64,000 nucleotides of DNA from Rhodospirillales bacterium 24-66-33. Lineage in GTDB: Bacteria; Pseudomonadota; Alphaproteobacteria; Reyranellales; Reyranellaceae. The DNA lies in NCBI GenBank assembly GCA_002281855.1, contig NCHQ01000013.1, positions 1 to 64,000 on the forward strand. The letters are read 5' to 3'. Within the stretch, counting starts at the first letter, position 1. Each line of letters starts with the position of its first letter. Under the pieces are notes generated by a model, which did not search any database, had not been told where the DNA came from, and saw only the letters and a list, made by a program, of their open reading frames with translations. Below, piece by piece: positions 27,153 through 34,981 of this stretch. The position numbers were made by a program, and so were the translations under genes.

Positions 27153-28418
27153 ATGCAGCGCCTCTACCTGCAGTTCTACGTCACCATCCTCGTCGTGCTG
27201 GCGGTATTCGTCGGCGCGGCGGTGCTGCTGTGGCGGGTGGCCGACGACGACAATCGCACGCCGCAATATCTCGATGTCGCGGCCGAACTGACCGGCGCCC
27301 TGCTGCCGGACGCGACGGCGCCGCGGACCGACCAGCAACGCGCGATCGAAGGACTGCAACGCAAGCTGCGCTTCGACATCGCGCTCTACGAGCCCGACGG
27401 CGACATGATCGCCATGGCCGGCAAACCGCCGCCGCGCTTCGATCCCAACCGCGCGCGCACCGGCTGGCGGCGCGGACCGGGCGGGCCGAACTTCGTGCTG
27501 CAGCTTCCGGACGGACGCTGGCTGGTGGCGCGTCAGGTGCGCGAGCGGCCCAACCCGATCTTCTGGATCGCCGCGGCGCTCGGCGTGGTGGCCATCGCCG
27601 TCGCCGTCGGGGCCTTCCCCGTGGTGCGCGGTCTCGGCCGGCGGCTCGAACGGCTGAAGGCCGGTGTCGACCGGCTGGGCGGCGGCGATCTCAGCGCCCG
27701 CGTGAAGGTCGAGGGGCGCGACGAGCTGGCGGCCCTGGCCGCGAGCTTCAACCGCTCGGCCGAGCGCATCGAGGGTTTGGTGGCCGCCCACCGGCTGCTG
27801 CTGGCCAATGCCAGCCACGAACTGCGCACGCCGCTCACCCGCATCGCCGTCGCAGCCTCCCTGCTGGGCGACGCCGCCGATCCCAGGACGCGGGAGTCGC
27901 TGAAGCGCGACGTGGCCGAACTCGACCAGCTCATCGAGCAGATCCTGCTGGCGAGCCGGCTCGAGGCGGTGCCCACGCTGGAGCAGCACGAGCCGGTCGA
28001 CCTGCTGGCGCTGGCCGCCGAGGAAGCCTCGCACTACGACGTCGAGGCGAGCGGCGAGCCGGTGACTGTCTCCGGCGACCGGACCCTGTTGCGGCGCCTG
28101 GTGCGCAACCTCATCGAGAACGCGCAACGTTACGGCGGCGCCACGGAGGGAGAGGACTCGGTCGCCGTTTCGGTGACCCGTGCCGGCAACCGCGCCGTCC
28201 TGGAGGTCACCGATCGCGGTCCCGGCGTGCCCGAGGCCGAACGGCAACGCATCTTCGAGCCCTTCTACCGGCTGGCCGGCGGCGCCGAGACCGGCCGCGG
28301 CAGCGGCTTGGGGCTCGCCCTCGTGCTCGACATCGCGCGTCGTCACGGTGGTGACGCCGTTTGCCTTGCGGCAGAAGGCGGCGGCAGCCGCTTCCGGGTC
28401 GACCTGCCGGCCGCGTAA
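27153..28418 (+). CDS. sensor histidine kinase
   Basis: 421 aa. Transmembrane helix 1 (VTILVVLAVFVGAAVLLW), a periplasmic loop of about 110 residues, helix 2 (IFWIAAALGVVAIAVAVG), a HAMP domain (RLGGGDLSARVKVEGRDELA), HisKA with His222 in ANASHELRTPLTR, and HATPase with NLIENAQRYGG, DRGPGVP and GSGLGLALV. Partner of the preceding regulator. The periplasmic loop has a run of Pro/Arg (GKPPPRFDPNRARTGWRRG) and no recognised sensor fold. A stem that contains the next gene's ribosome site begins right after its stop. Confidence 0.93.
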   Translation: MQRLYLQFYVTILVVLAVFVGAAVLLWRVADDDNRTPQYLDVAAELTGALLPDATAPRTDQQRAIEGLQRKLRFDIALYEPDGDMIAMAGKPPPRFDPNRARTGWRRGPGGPNFVLQLPDGRWLVARQVRERPNPIFWIAAALGVVAIAVAVGAFPVVRGLGRRLERLKAGVDRLGGGDLSARVKVEGRDELAALAASFNRSAERIEGLVAAHRLLLANASHELRTPLTRIAVAASLLGDAADPRTRESLKRDVAELDQLIEQILLASRLEAVPTLEQHEPVDLLALAAEEASHYDVEASGEPVTVSGDRTLLRRLVRNLIENAQRYGGATEGEDSVAVSVTRAGNRAVLEVTDRGPGVPEAERQRIFEPFYRLAGGAETGRGSGLGLALVLDIARRHGGDAVCLAAEGGGSRFRVDLPAA

Positions 28419-28420
28419 AC

Positions 28421-28439
28421 TCCTCCGACAAACGGAGGA
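28421..28439 (+). promoter_or_regulatory. hairpin sequestering the acyl-CoA dehydrogenase ribosome site
   Basis: TCCTCCG (28421-28427) pairs perfectly with CGGAGGA (28433-28439) around the loop ACAAA. The right arm is the Shine-Dalgarno for ATG 28449, 9 nt away, and the left arm is effectively an anti-Shine-Dalgarno. Could lower initiation or act as a weak end to the two-component transcript. Confidence 0.45.
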
Positions 28440-28448
28440 AACGACCCC

Positions 28449-29720
28449 ATGGATTTCAACATTCCCGCGGACATCGCGGCCTACATCGCTGAGCTCGACG
28501 AGTTCATCGAGCGCGAGATCCGGCCGCTGGAGCGCGAGAACGACAATATCCGCTTCTTCGACCACCGCCGCGAACATGCGCGCACCGACTGGGACAATGA
28601 CGGCCAGCCGCGGCACGAGTGGGAGGAACTGCTGGCCGAGATGAAGCGGCGCGCCGACAAGGCCGGCCACCTGCGCTTCGGCCTGCCGAAGGCGCTGGGT
28701 GGCAAGGATGGGTCCAACCTCGCCATGGCGATCATCCGCGAGCATCTGGCTCACAAAGGGCTCGGCCTGCACAACGACCTGCAGAACGAAAGCTCGATCG
28801 TCGGCAACTTCCCGGTGGCCCTGCTGCTGCATCGCTTCGGCACGCAGGAGCAGAAGGACCGCTACATCGAGGGCATGTTCCGCGGCACCGAGCGCATCGG
28901 ATTCGGCCTCACCGAGCCGCTGCACGGCTCGGACGCCACCTTCATGGAGACCACCGCGACGAAGCAGGGCTCCGACTGGGTGATCAACGGCATGAAGCGG
29001 TTCAACACCGGCATGCATACAGCGACCGTCGACCTCGTCTTCGCGCGCACCTCCGGCAAGGCGGGCGACGCGCGCGGCATCTCGGCGTTCCTGGTCCCCG
29101 TGAAGACCCCGGGCTTCAAGATCGAATACATGTGGTGGACGTTCAACATGCCGTCCGACCATGCCGAGGTGTCGCTGACGAACGTCACCGTGCCGGGCTC
29201 GACCATGCTGGGCGAGGAGGGCCGCGGCCTCGACGTGGCGCAGACCTTCGTGCACGAGAACCGCATCCGCCAGGCCGCGTCGAGCCTGGGCGCGGCGCAA
29301 TACTGCATCGACCTGTCGGTGGCCTATGCGAAGAACCGCAAGGTGTTCGGCAAGGCGCTGGCCACCAACCAGGCGATCCAGTTTCCGTTGGCGGAGCTGC
29401 ACACCGAGGCCGAGATGACGCGCGGGCTGGTGCGCAAGACGGCGTGGCATCTCGACCGCGAGCATCACATGAACGTCAGCGAATGGGTGGCGATGTCGAA
29501 CTACCGCGCCAACCGCCTGGTCTGCGACGCCGCCGACCGCGCCATGCAGGTCCATGGCGGCATCGGCTATTCGCGCCACACGCCCTTCGAGCACATCTAC
29601 CGCCACCACCGCCGCTATCGCATCACCGAGGGCTCGGAGGAGATCCAGATCCGCCGCGTCGCCGGCGCCCTGTTCGGCTTCTGGGGCGCGCAGAAGACGT
29701 CGACGGCGGCGAAGTCCTGA
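28449..29720 (+). CDS. acyl-CoA dehydrogenase
   Basis: 423 aa. FAD-dependent alpha,beta-dehydrogenation of acyl-CoA. The FAD/substrate block GFGLTEPLHGSDATFMET, AFLVPVKTPGFKI, RNRKVFGKAL-type helix (AKNRKVFGKALATNQAIQ) and YRITEGSEEIQIRRVAG at the C-terminus define the family. The Glu in TEGSEE is close to the catalytic-base position of short/medium-chain enzymes. The N-terminal IREHLAHKGLGLHND region resembles the ACAD10/11-like subgroup. Specificity unknown. Stands alone between a two-component system and a palindromic repeat. Confidence 0.92.
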   Translation: MDFNIPADIAAYIAELDEFIEREIRPLERENDNIRFFDHRREHARTDWDNDGQPRHEWEELLAEMKRRADKAGHLRFGLPKALGGKDGSNLAMAIIREHLAHKGLGLHNDLQNESSIVGNFPVALLLHRFGTQEQKDRYIEGMFRGTERIGFGLTEPLHGSDATFMETTATKQGSDWVINGMKRFNTGMHTATVDLVFARTSGKAGDARGISAFLVPVKTPGFKIEYMWWTFNMPSDHAEVSLTNVTVPGSTMLGEEGRGLDVAQTFVHENRIRQAASSLGAAQYCIDLSVAYAKNRKVFGKALATNQAIQFPLAELHTEAEMTRGLVRKTAWHLDREHHMNVSEWVAMSNYRANRLVCDAADRAMQVHGGIGYSRHTPFEHIYRHHRRYRITEGSEEIQIRRVAGALFGFWGAQKTSTAAKS

Positions 29721-29725
29721 TCGTT

Positions 29726-29873
29726 CCTCCCCCGTCATACGGGGGAGGTGGCCTGCAAGGCCGGAGGGGGAAGGCTACAGTCGAAGCGTCTGTCGGTTTA
29801 AGAGAGCATGAAGATGTTCGACGAGCGCGCGCGTTGCTTACCCCCTCCCTGGCCCTCCCCCGTATGACGGGGG
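29726..29873. repeat. palindromic repeat element between acyl-CoA dehydrogenase and EamA genes
   Basis: The left unit CCTCCCCCG-TCATA-CGGGGGAGG (29726-29748) and the right unit CCCCCG-TATGA-CGGGGG (29857-29873) are each palindromes. They are inverted copies of each other: the reverse complement of the right end reads CCCCCGTCATACGGGGGAGG and continues into a related purine-rich GGAGGGGG-AAG block. About 85 bp of unrelated sequence lies between. A different family from the 20.9-21.2 kb repeats. The ATG chosen for the EamA gene lies in the right loop. Confidence 0.75.
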
Positions 29874-30784
29874 CGGGGACCAAGGAACGCCGCTACACCG
29901 GCGACCTCATCATGTTCGGCACGGCGATGCTGATGGGATCGAGCTATCCCTTCGCCAAGGACGTGCTGCAGGTCATGGGTCCGCTGCTCTACAGCGGCTC
30001 GCGCTATCTGGTCGCCAGTCTCTTCCTGTTCGCGGCGATGAGGCTGATGCGCCGGCCGCTGGGGCTGGCGCGGCGCGATTGGCTGCCGCTGTTCCTGCTG
30101 TCGCTCGTGGGTGTCACGCTCTTTCAGGCCTGCTGGGGCCTCGCCATGACGCGCACGGCCCCGAGCGTCGGCTCTATCGTCATGACCACGACCACCGCCT
30201 TCTCCGCGATCCTCGCCTGGTTCGGCGGGCGGCGCCTGCCGGCGCTGGGCTGGGCCGGCATCGGGTTGGCCTTCGCCGGCGTCGTGCTGGTGGTGAACAA
30301 CAGCCTCACGGCGGTCACGCTCTCGTTCGGCAGCCTCGACGGCACCCTGCTCTGGATGCTCTCGGCCTTCGCGTGGGCGCTCTATGTCGAACGCTGCGCG
30401 CCCTACAATCAGCGCCTGGGCGCGCTGCCGGTCATGGCCTGGACGACCCTGTTCGGCTCACTGGTGCTGGTGCCGATCGCCCTCCTGTTCGAGTCGCTCG
30501 GCGAATTCGCCAGGCTCGACGACCGGCTGCTGGGCTTCTGGCTCTACACCGCCATCTTCCCGGTGGGCGTCGCCTTCCTCGGCCTGACGGCCGGGCTCGA
30601 CCGGCTCGGGGTCAGCCGCGTCATGGTCTACATGTACCTGATCCCGGTTGCCGGCGTGGGCCTGTCCGCCGCCTTCTTCGGCGATCCGCTGACCGCGGCC
30701 CGCGTGCTGGGTGGCCTGGTCGTGCTGGCCGGCGTCATTCTGACGCGTGTGGCGCTCGACCGGGCCGCCCGCGTTCCTGTATGA
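29864..30784 (+). CDS. EamA/DMT family transporter
   Basis: 306 aa with about ten hydrophobic segments in two EamA repeats: [19 protein letters not shown] begins repeat 1 and [15 protein letters not shown] begins repeat 2. [19 protein letters not shown] and [15 protein letters not shown] are typical loop/helix blocks. Drug/metabolite transporters of this type export amino acids or metabolites; the substrate is unknown. ATG 29864 gives a short cytoplasmic lead before helix 1 but falls within the palindrome; ATG 29912 would clip helix 1. Its stop overlaps hisB by 4 bp, so a histidine-pathway link is possible but unproven. Confidence 0.85.
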   Translation: MTGAGTKERRYTGDLIMFGTAMLMGSSYPFAKDVLQVMGPLLYSGSRYLVASLFLFAAMRLMRRPLGLARRDWLPLFLLSLVGVTLFQACWGLAMTRTAPSVGSIVMTTTTAFSAILAWFGGRRLPALGWAGIGLAFAGVVLVVNNSLTAVTLSFGSLDGTLLWMLSAFAWALYVERCAPYNQRLGALPVMAWTTLFGSLVLVPIALLFESLGEFARLDDRLLGFWLYTAIFPVGVAFLGLTAGLDRLGVSRVMVYMYLIPVAGVGLSAAFFGDPLTAARVLGGLVVLAGVILTRVALDRAARVPV

Positions 30785-31422
30785 ACCTCCCCATGGCCAC
30801 GACCCAGCCCTCCCTGACGACGCCCGGCACCGGCGGACGACGCGCGTCCGTGGACCGCGCGACCAAGGAAACCCGCATCTCCGCCGCCATCAACCTGGAC
30901 GGCACCGGCGTCTACGACATCAAGACCGGCATCGGCTTCCTCGACCATATGCTCGAGCAGCTCTCGCGCCACAGCCTGATCGACATCACGCTGCGCGCCG
31001 AGGGCGATCTGCACATCGACTACCACCACACGACGGAAGACACCGGCATCGTGCTGGGCGAGTGCCTGTCGAAGGCGCTGGGCGACCGCAAGGGCATCCG
31101 CCGCTACGGCAGCGCCACCATCCCGATGGACGAGACGCTGACCGAGGTGGCGCTCGACGTGTCGAACCGGCCGTACCTGATCTGGAAGGTGAACTTCACC
31201 CGGGACAAGCTCGGCACCATGGACACCGAGCTGTTCAAGGAATGGTTCCAGGCCTTCGCCCAGCTCGGCGGCCTGACGCTCCACGTGTGGAACCAGTACG
31301 GCGAGAACAACCACCACATCGTCGAAACCTGCTTCAAGGGCATCGCCCGGGCGCTGCGCGTGGCGGTCGAGATCGACCCGCGCCAGACGACCGCCGTGCC
31401 CAGCACCAAGGGCGTGCTCTAG
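30781..31422 (+). CDS. hisB: imidazoleglycerol-phosphate dehydratase
   Basis: 213 aa from ATG 30781 (ATG 30793 is also possible). Single-function HisB. Manganese-binding repeats: [33 protein letters not shown], and the mirrored [18 protein letters not shown] near the C-terminus. The N-terminal 25 residues are Thr/Gly-rich and not part of the usual core. Start overlaps the stop of the EamA transporter gene (ATGA). hisH follows after 10 bp. Confidence 0.96.
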   Translation: MNLPMATTQPSLTTPGTGGRRASVDRATKETRISAAINLDGTGVYDIKTGIGFLDHMLEQLSRHSLIDITLRAEGDLHIDYHHTTEDTGIVLGECLSKALGDRKGIRRYGSATIPMDETLTEVALDVSNRPYLIWKVNFTRDKLGTMDTELFKEWFQAFAQLGGLTLHVWNQYGENNHHIVETCFKGIARALRVAVEIDPRQTTAVPSTKGVL

Positions 31423-31432
31423 GTATTCCATC

Positions 31433-32074
31433 ATGACCGTCGCCATCGTCGACTATGGGTCCGGCAACCTGCGCTCCGCCGCGAAGGCCTTCGAGCGCGC
31501 CGCGCGCGAAGCAGGCACCCATGAGCGCGTGCTGGTGACCTCGTCGCCGGCCGAGGTCGCTGCCGCCGACCGCATCGTGCTGCCCGGTGTCGGCGCCTTC
31601 GCCGACTGCCGCGCCGGCCTCTACGGCGTGCCGGAGATGGTCGACACGCTGCAGCGCGAGGTGATCGAGCGCGGCAAACCCTTCCTCGGCATCTGCGTCG
31701 GCATGCAGCTCATGGCGACGCGCGGCGTCGAGTACGGCATCCATGCCGGGCTGGACTGGATCGCGGGCGACGTGGTGCGCATCGACCCCGGCAAGGACCA
31801 TCTCAAGATCCCGCACATGGGCTGGAACGAGCTGACCGATCTCAAGCCGCACGCATTGCTCGATGGCATCGCGCCGCGCGCCCACGCCTACTTCGTGCAT
31901 TCCTACCAGCTCGCGGCCAGCAAGCCCGAGACGGTGCTCGCCCTGACCGACTATGGCGGACCGATCACTGCGATCGTCGGCCGCGACAATCTTGCGGGCA
32001 CGCAGTTCCATCCCGAGAAGAGCCAGGCGACGGGTCTGCGGCTGATCGCCAACTTCCTGCGCTGGAAACCCTGA
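31433..32074 (+). CDS. hisH: imidazole glycerol phosphate synthase, glutaminase subunit
   Basis: 213 aa. Class I glutamine amidotransferase that feeds ammonia to His[15 protein letters not shown] start, the oxyanion strand PGVGAFADC, the nucleophile elbow [11 protein letters not shown] (Cys in GICVG) and the C-terminal [11 protein letters not shown]is/Glu of the triad. The usual next genes hisA and hisF are absent from this position; a bestrophin-like gene follows instead. Confidence 0.96.
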   Translation: MTVAIVDYGSGNLRSAAKAFERAAREAGTHERVLVTSSPAEVAAADRIVLPGVGAFADCRAGLYGVPEMVDTLQREVIERGKPFLGICVGMQLMATRGVEYGIHAGLDWIAGDVVRIDPGKDHLKIPHMGWNELTDLKPHALLDGIAPRAHAYFVHSYQLAASKPETVLALTDYGGPITAIVGRDNLAGTQFHPEKSQATGLRLIANFLRWKP

Positions 32075-32095
32075 GCGCCCGGCCGAGTTCGAACC

Positions 32096-32920
32096 ATGTC
32101 CCTCGGCCCCTTCGATACGTTGTTCGCATTCCTTCACGGGCTCGCCAACGGCAACCTCCACCTCGCCGGCCTCTACGTCCTGCTGCTTCTGCTGTTGGCA
32201 CTCGAAATCGGCGTCCAGCTCGGCAAGTTCATCGCGCGCCGTCACGCTCCCACCGACGGCCAGAAATCTTCGGTCAATTTCGCGACCGCGGGCATGATGG
32301 GCCTGCTGGCCTTCCTGCTGGGCGTCTCCCTGTCAATGGCCTCTGACCGTTACCAGCAGCGCCGCGACTCCGTCCTGGCCGAAGCCAATGCCATAGGGAC
32401 GGCCTGGCTGCGCGCGACAGTGGCGACCGGCGCAGAAGGCGAGGCGCTGCAGCGCCTGCTGCGCGCCTATACCGAGACGCGCATCGCCGTGGTCCGGGGC
32501 AGTGCCGACCCGGCCGAAGTCGAACGGCTCGACCAGCGGACCAACACGATCCAGAACGAACTCTGGCAGCTGGCGCGCACCGTCGCCGAGCGCTCCCCGA
32601 CGCCGATCTCGGGACTGCTGCTCTCCTCGCTCAACGACATGATCGACCTGTCGCTCACCAACCGGCGCAACTTCAACACCCACGTGCCTCCTTACGTCCT
32701 GCGGCTCCTGCTGACCGTCTCCATCTTTGCCGTGGGTGCGGTGGGCTATGGCTTCGGACTGGTGGGCAGCCGCCAGCCGGGGCTCACCGTTCTGCTGCTG
32801 GGTGTCTGGACACTCGCCATCGTGCTGATCATCGACATCGACAGGCCGCAGAGCGGCGAGGTCCGCATAGACCCCGCGCCACTCGTCTGGACGCTTCAGG
32901 GCTTCGGGCCGACGAAGTGA
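32096..32920 (+). CDS. bestrophin-like (DUF4239) membrane protein
   Basis: 274 aa. Two N-terminal hydrophobic helices (LYVLLLLLLALEIGVQLG and MMGLLAFLLGVSLSMA), a long cytoplasmic helical middle (about 80-190) and two C-terminal helices. The region FLLGVSLSMASDRYQQRRDSVLAEANAIGTAWLR is the DUF4239 signature, a family distantly tied to bestrophin anion channels. VLIIDIDRPQSGEVRID near the end is another conserved patch. Placed 21 bp after hisH where hisA would be expected. Function unknown. Confidence 0.82.
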   Translation: MSLGPFDTLFAFLHGLANGNLHLAGLYVLLLLLLALEIGVQLGKFIARRHAPTDGQKSSVNFATAGMMGLLAFLLGVSLSMASDRYQQRRDSVLAEANAIGTAWLRATVATGAEGEALQRLLRAYTETRIAVVRGSADPAEVERLDQRTNTIQNELWQLARTVAERSPTPISGLLLSSLNDMIDLSLTNRRNFNTHVPPYVLRLLLTVSIFAVGAVGYGFGLVGSRQPGLTVLLLGVWTLAIVLIIDIDRPQSGEVRIDPAPLVWTLQGFGPTK

Positions 32921-33021
32921 TTGCAGGCAGCCCCTCTTCTGGCGTTTCCTGGCCTCGAGAGCCGAACCCGTGGGCGCCATCGCTGGGCAAATAGGTCCGC
33001 TGACGAACCTTCGTTGGGCGG

Positions 33022-34386
33022 TCAGCCCGAGGGCAGCGCCGCGGCCGCCGCACCGGATGGCGCCGCCGAGGGTCGGCCCTGTCGATGGGGATTGCGCGCG
33101 GCGGCATCCCACATGAGGCGCGGATCGAAGGCCTCGGCAGCGACGATGGTGACGATGACCACGGCACAGAAAGCCAGCGCGCCCATGCCGGGATCGATGG
33201 TCACCGCGCGCCCGAACTGCACGAGCGCCCCCAGCAACGACTCCATGAAGATGTCGACCATCGACCAGCGGCCGATCCAGGCAACGATGAAGTAGAGCTT
33301 CGTGCGCTGGCGCAGGAAGACACCGGCGGTTTGCGCCGTGCCGGGCAGCGAGGTGACTGAAATCATGCCGATCAGGCTGATCAGCTTGAACAGCGGCACC
33401 AGGACGCTGGCGAAGAAGACCAGGAGCGCCAGCGGATACATCTTGGATGAGACGAGTTCCTCGACGCCGCCCATGATGGTGCTGGGTGCGCCGGAGCCGA
33501 GCTGGATCACCGTCAGCACCGGATAGACGTTGGCCGGGATGTAGAGGACGGCGCCTGCCAGGGCGAGGGAGAGGGTCCGATTGAGGCTGTCGGGTTTGCG
33601 CTCGTGGACACGCGAACCGCAGCGTGGACACCGCCCGTCATGCTCGGCGGGCACGCAGACGAGCTTGCATTCCTCGCACCCGGCCGCGCCCGGCCGATAT
33701 TCGAGCGGCGCGAGCGGCGGCATCGGCGCATGGGTCTGGCCGCGACGCTCTATCTCCTCCCACACCGCCTGCGGATCGAGTGCGAGTTCGGCCCAGACGA
33801 TCACGACGGTAAGAACGCCCAGCGCATAGACCGCCGGCCCGAGCTGGATCGTGACGAGGTCACCCAGCTTGGTGTAGGCCACGAACACGCCCAGCAGCAG
33901 CACCTCGAGCATCGCCCAGGTGCCCATGCGCCGGGCGATCAGGAAGATGCCGCGCAGATTGGGCGGCAAGGTGCGCATGCGCAGGCCGATCAGCACGTAG
34001 AGCGTGCCGGCGAACTTGATGAGCGGCGCAAACGCCGTGGTGAAGGCGACGGCCAGCGCCAGGGGCCACAGGCCGTGACGCACCAGCTCGGACGGGCCGG
34101 AAAGGATCGTGGTTTCGTGGACGATGCCGGCGGTCGAGACCTTCATCAGCATCGAAAGCCACAGGACGGCGAACAGCACCAGCGAGGCGAAGGTGAGCGC
34201 CAGGCAACGGCCCGTCGGGTCGGCGCGGGTGGCCCGGAGCGGCGTGCCGCAGCGCTCGCAGTCGGAGCGCATGTTGGCCGCCATTGCCGGCACGATCTGG
34301 AACAGGCCGCAGCCATGACATTCGCGCAGCTGCGGCGGCGTCACCAGAGGACCCGGGTCGCGCGGCACGGCGAAGGCCCGCAGCAT
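33022..34386 (-). CDS. pqiA: paraquat-inducible protein A (PqiA-type membrane protein)
   Basis: 454 aa with two repeated halves. Each half starts with a zinc-ribbon pair of CxxC knuckles (LRECHGCGLFQIV...CERCGTPL and GCEECKLVCV...CPRCGSRV), then about four transmembrane helices. LFKLISLIGMISVTSL and YFIVAWIGRWSMVDIFMESLL are the typical PqiA helix motifs. Inner-membrane partner of the PqiB tunnel, probably in lipid transfer between membranes. Last gene of pqiB-pqiC-pqiA, 4 bp after pqiC; the E. coli order is A-B-C. Confidence 0.92.
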   Translation of the reverse strand: MLRAFAVPRDPGPLVTPPQLRECHGCGLFQIVPAMAANMRSDCERCGTPLRATRADPTGRCLALTFASLVLFAVLWLSMLMKVSTAGIVHETTILSGPSELVRHGLWPLALAVAFTTAFAPLIKFAGTLYVLIGLRMRTLPPNLRGIFLIARRMGTWAMLEVLLLGVFVAYTKLGDLVTIQLGPAVYALGVLTVVIVWAELALDPQAVWEEIERRGQTHAPMPPLAPLEYRPGAAGCEECKLVCVPAEHDGRCPRCGSRVHERKPDSLNRTLSLALAGAVLYIPANVYPVLTVIQLGSGAPSTIMGGVEELVSSKMYPLALLVFFASVLVPLFKLISLIGMISVTSLPGTAQTAGVFLRQRTKLYFIVAWIGRWSMVDIFMESLLGALVQFGRAVTIDPGMGALAFCAVVIVTIVAAEAFDPRLMWDAAARNPHRQGRPSAAPSGAAAAALPSG

Positions 34387-34390
34387 GGCG

Positions 34391-34981
34391 CTACTGAAGA
34401 AGCGTGGCGATGCCGTCCGACAGCTCGCCGAGTGCGTCGCTCATCGCGGCGACGTGGCCCGGCGTATCCGGCGTCGGTACGGGCTTCGAGATCGAGAAGT
34501 TGCGCGCGGCGGTCCGGGTCGGCCGGTTGAACTGGATGGCGACCTGCGCCAGCAGGATGACGTTGCCACCCTTGTCGGCGTCGAAGCGCTGGATGTCGAT
34601 GCCGACGGTGGCATAGGGATCCGCCGTGATCGAGCCGGCTTCGCTGTAGACCTGACTGTTGGGCAGTCGCTGCGACAGCTCGATTACGATCGTCCGCCCC
34701 AGCATTCCGCCGACCGGCTCGCCCCACCAGGCGTTCGCGCGGACGTCGAGCTTGGAGTCGTCCGTCGAGCGGACGATCTCCCTGCGGTCGAGATAGCCGG
34801 GCAGGCCGATATCGCGCACCTGCACGATGCGTGGCCCCCGCGCCAGCACCGGACCCGGCCGCACGGCGAGCGTGTAGAGGACGGGCTCCGGCGAGGAGCC
34901 GCAGGCCTGAAGCGCCGGCGCGGCGACGAGCGGAAGGGCGAGGAGACCGAAGCGGCGGCGGCCGAGGCGAGTGGTGATCAT
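34391..34981 (-). CDS. pqiC: PqiC-like outer-membrane lipoprotein
   Basis: 196 aa. Signal peptide with twin-Arg-like start (LGRRRFGLLALPLVAAPAL) and lipobox LQAC, then the ABC-transport auxiliary component fold (DUF330): YTLAVRPGP, VQVRDIGLPGYLDRREIV and NAWWGEPVGGMLGRTIV. Anchors the MCE tube at the outer membrane. Start overlaps pqiB's stop by 4 bp. The frame is open upstream inside pqiB but ATG 34981 gives the signal sequence. Confidence 0.88.
   Translation of the reverse strand: MITTRLGRRRFGLLALPLVAAPALQACGSSPEPVLYTLAVRPGPVLARGPRIVQVRDIGLPGYLDRREIVRSTDDSKLDVRANAWWGEPVGGMLGRTIVIELSQRLPNSQVYSEAGSITADPYATVGIDIQRFDADKGGNVILLAQVAIQFNRPTRTAARNFSISKPVPTPDTPGHVAAMSDALGELSDGIATLLQ

Noticed and set aside
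29726..29873. CRISPR-like or insertion-sequence explanation for the repeat pair
   Set aside because: Only two units, inverted rather than direct, without regular spacers, transposase gene or target duplication.
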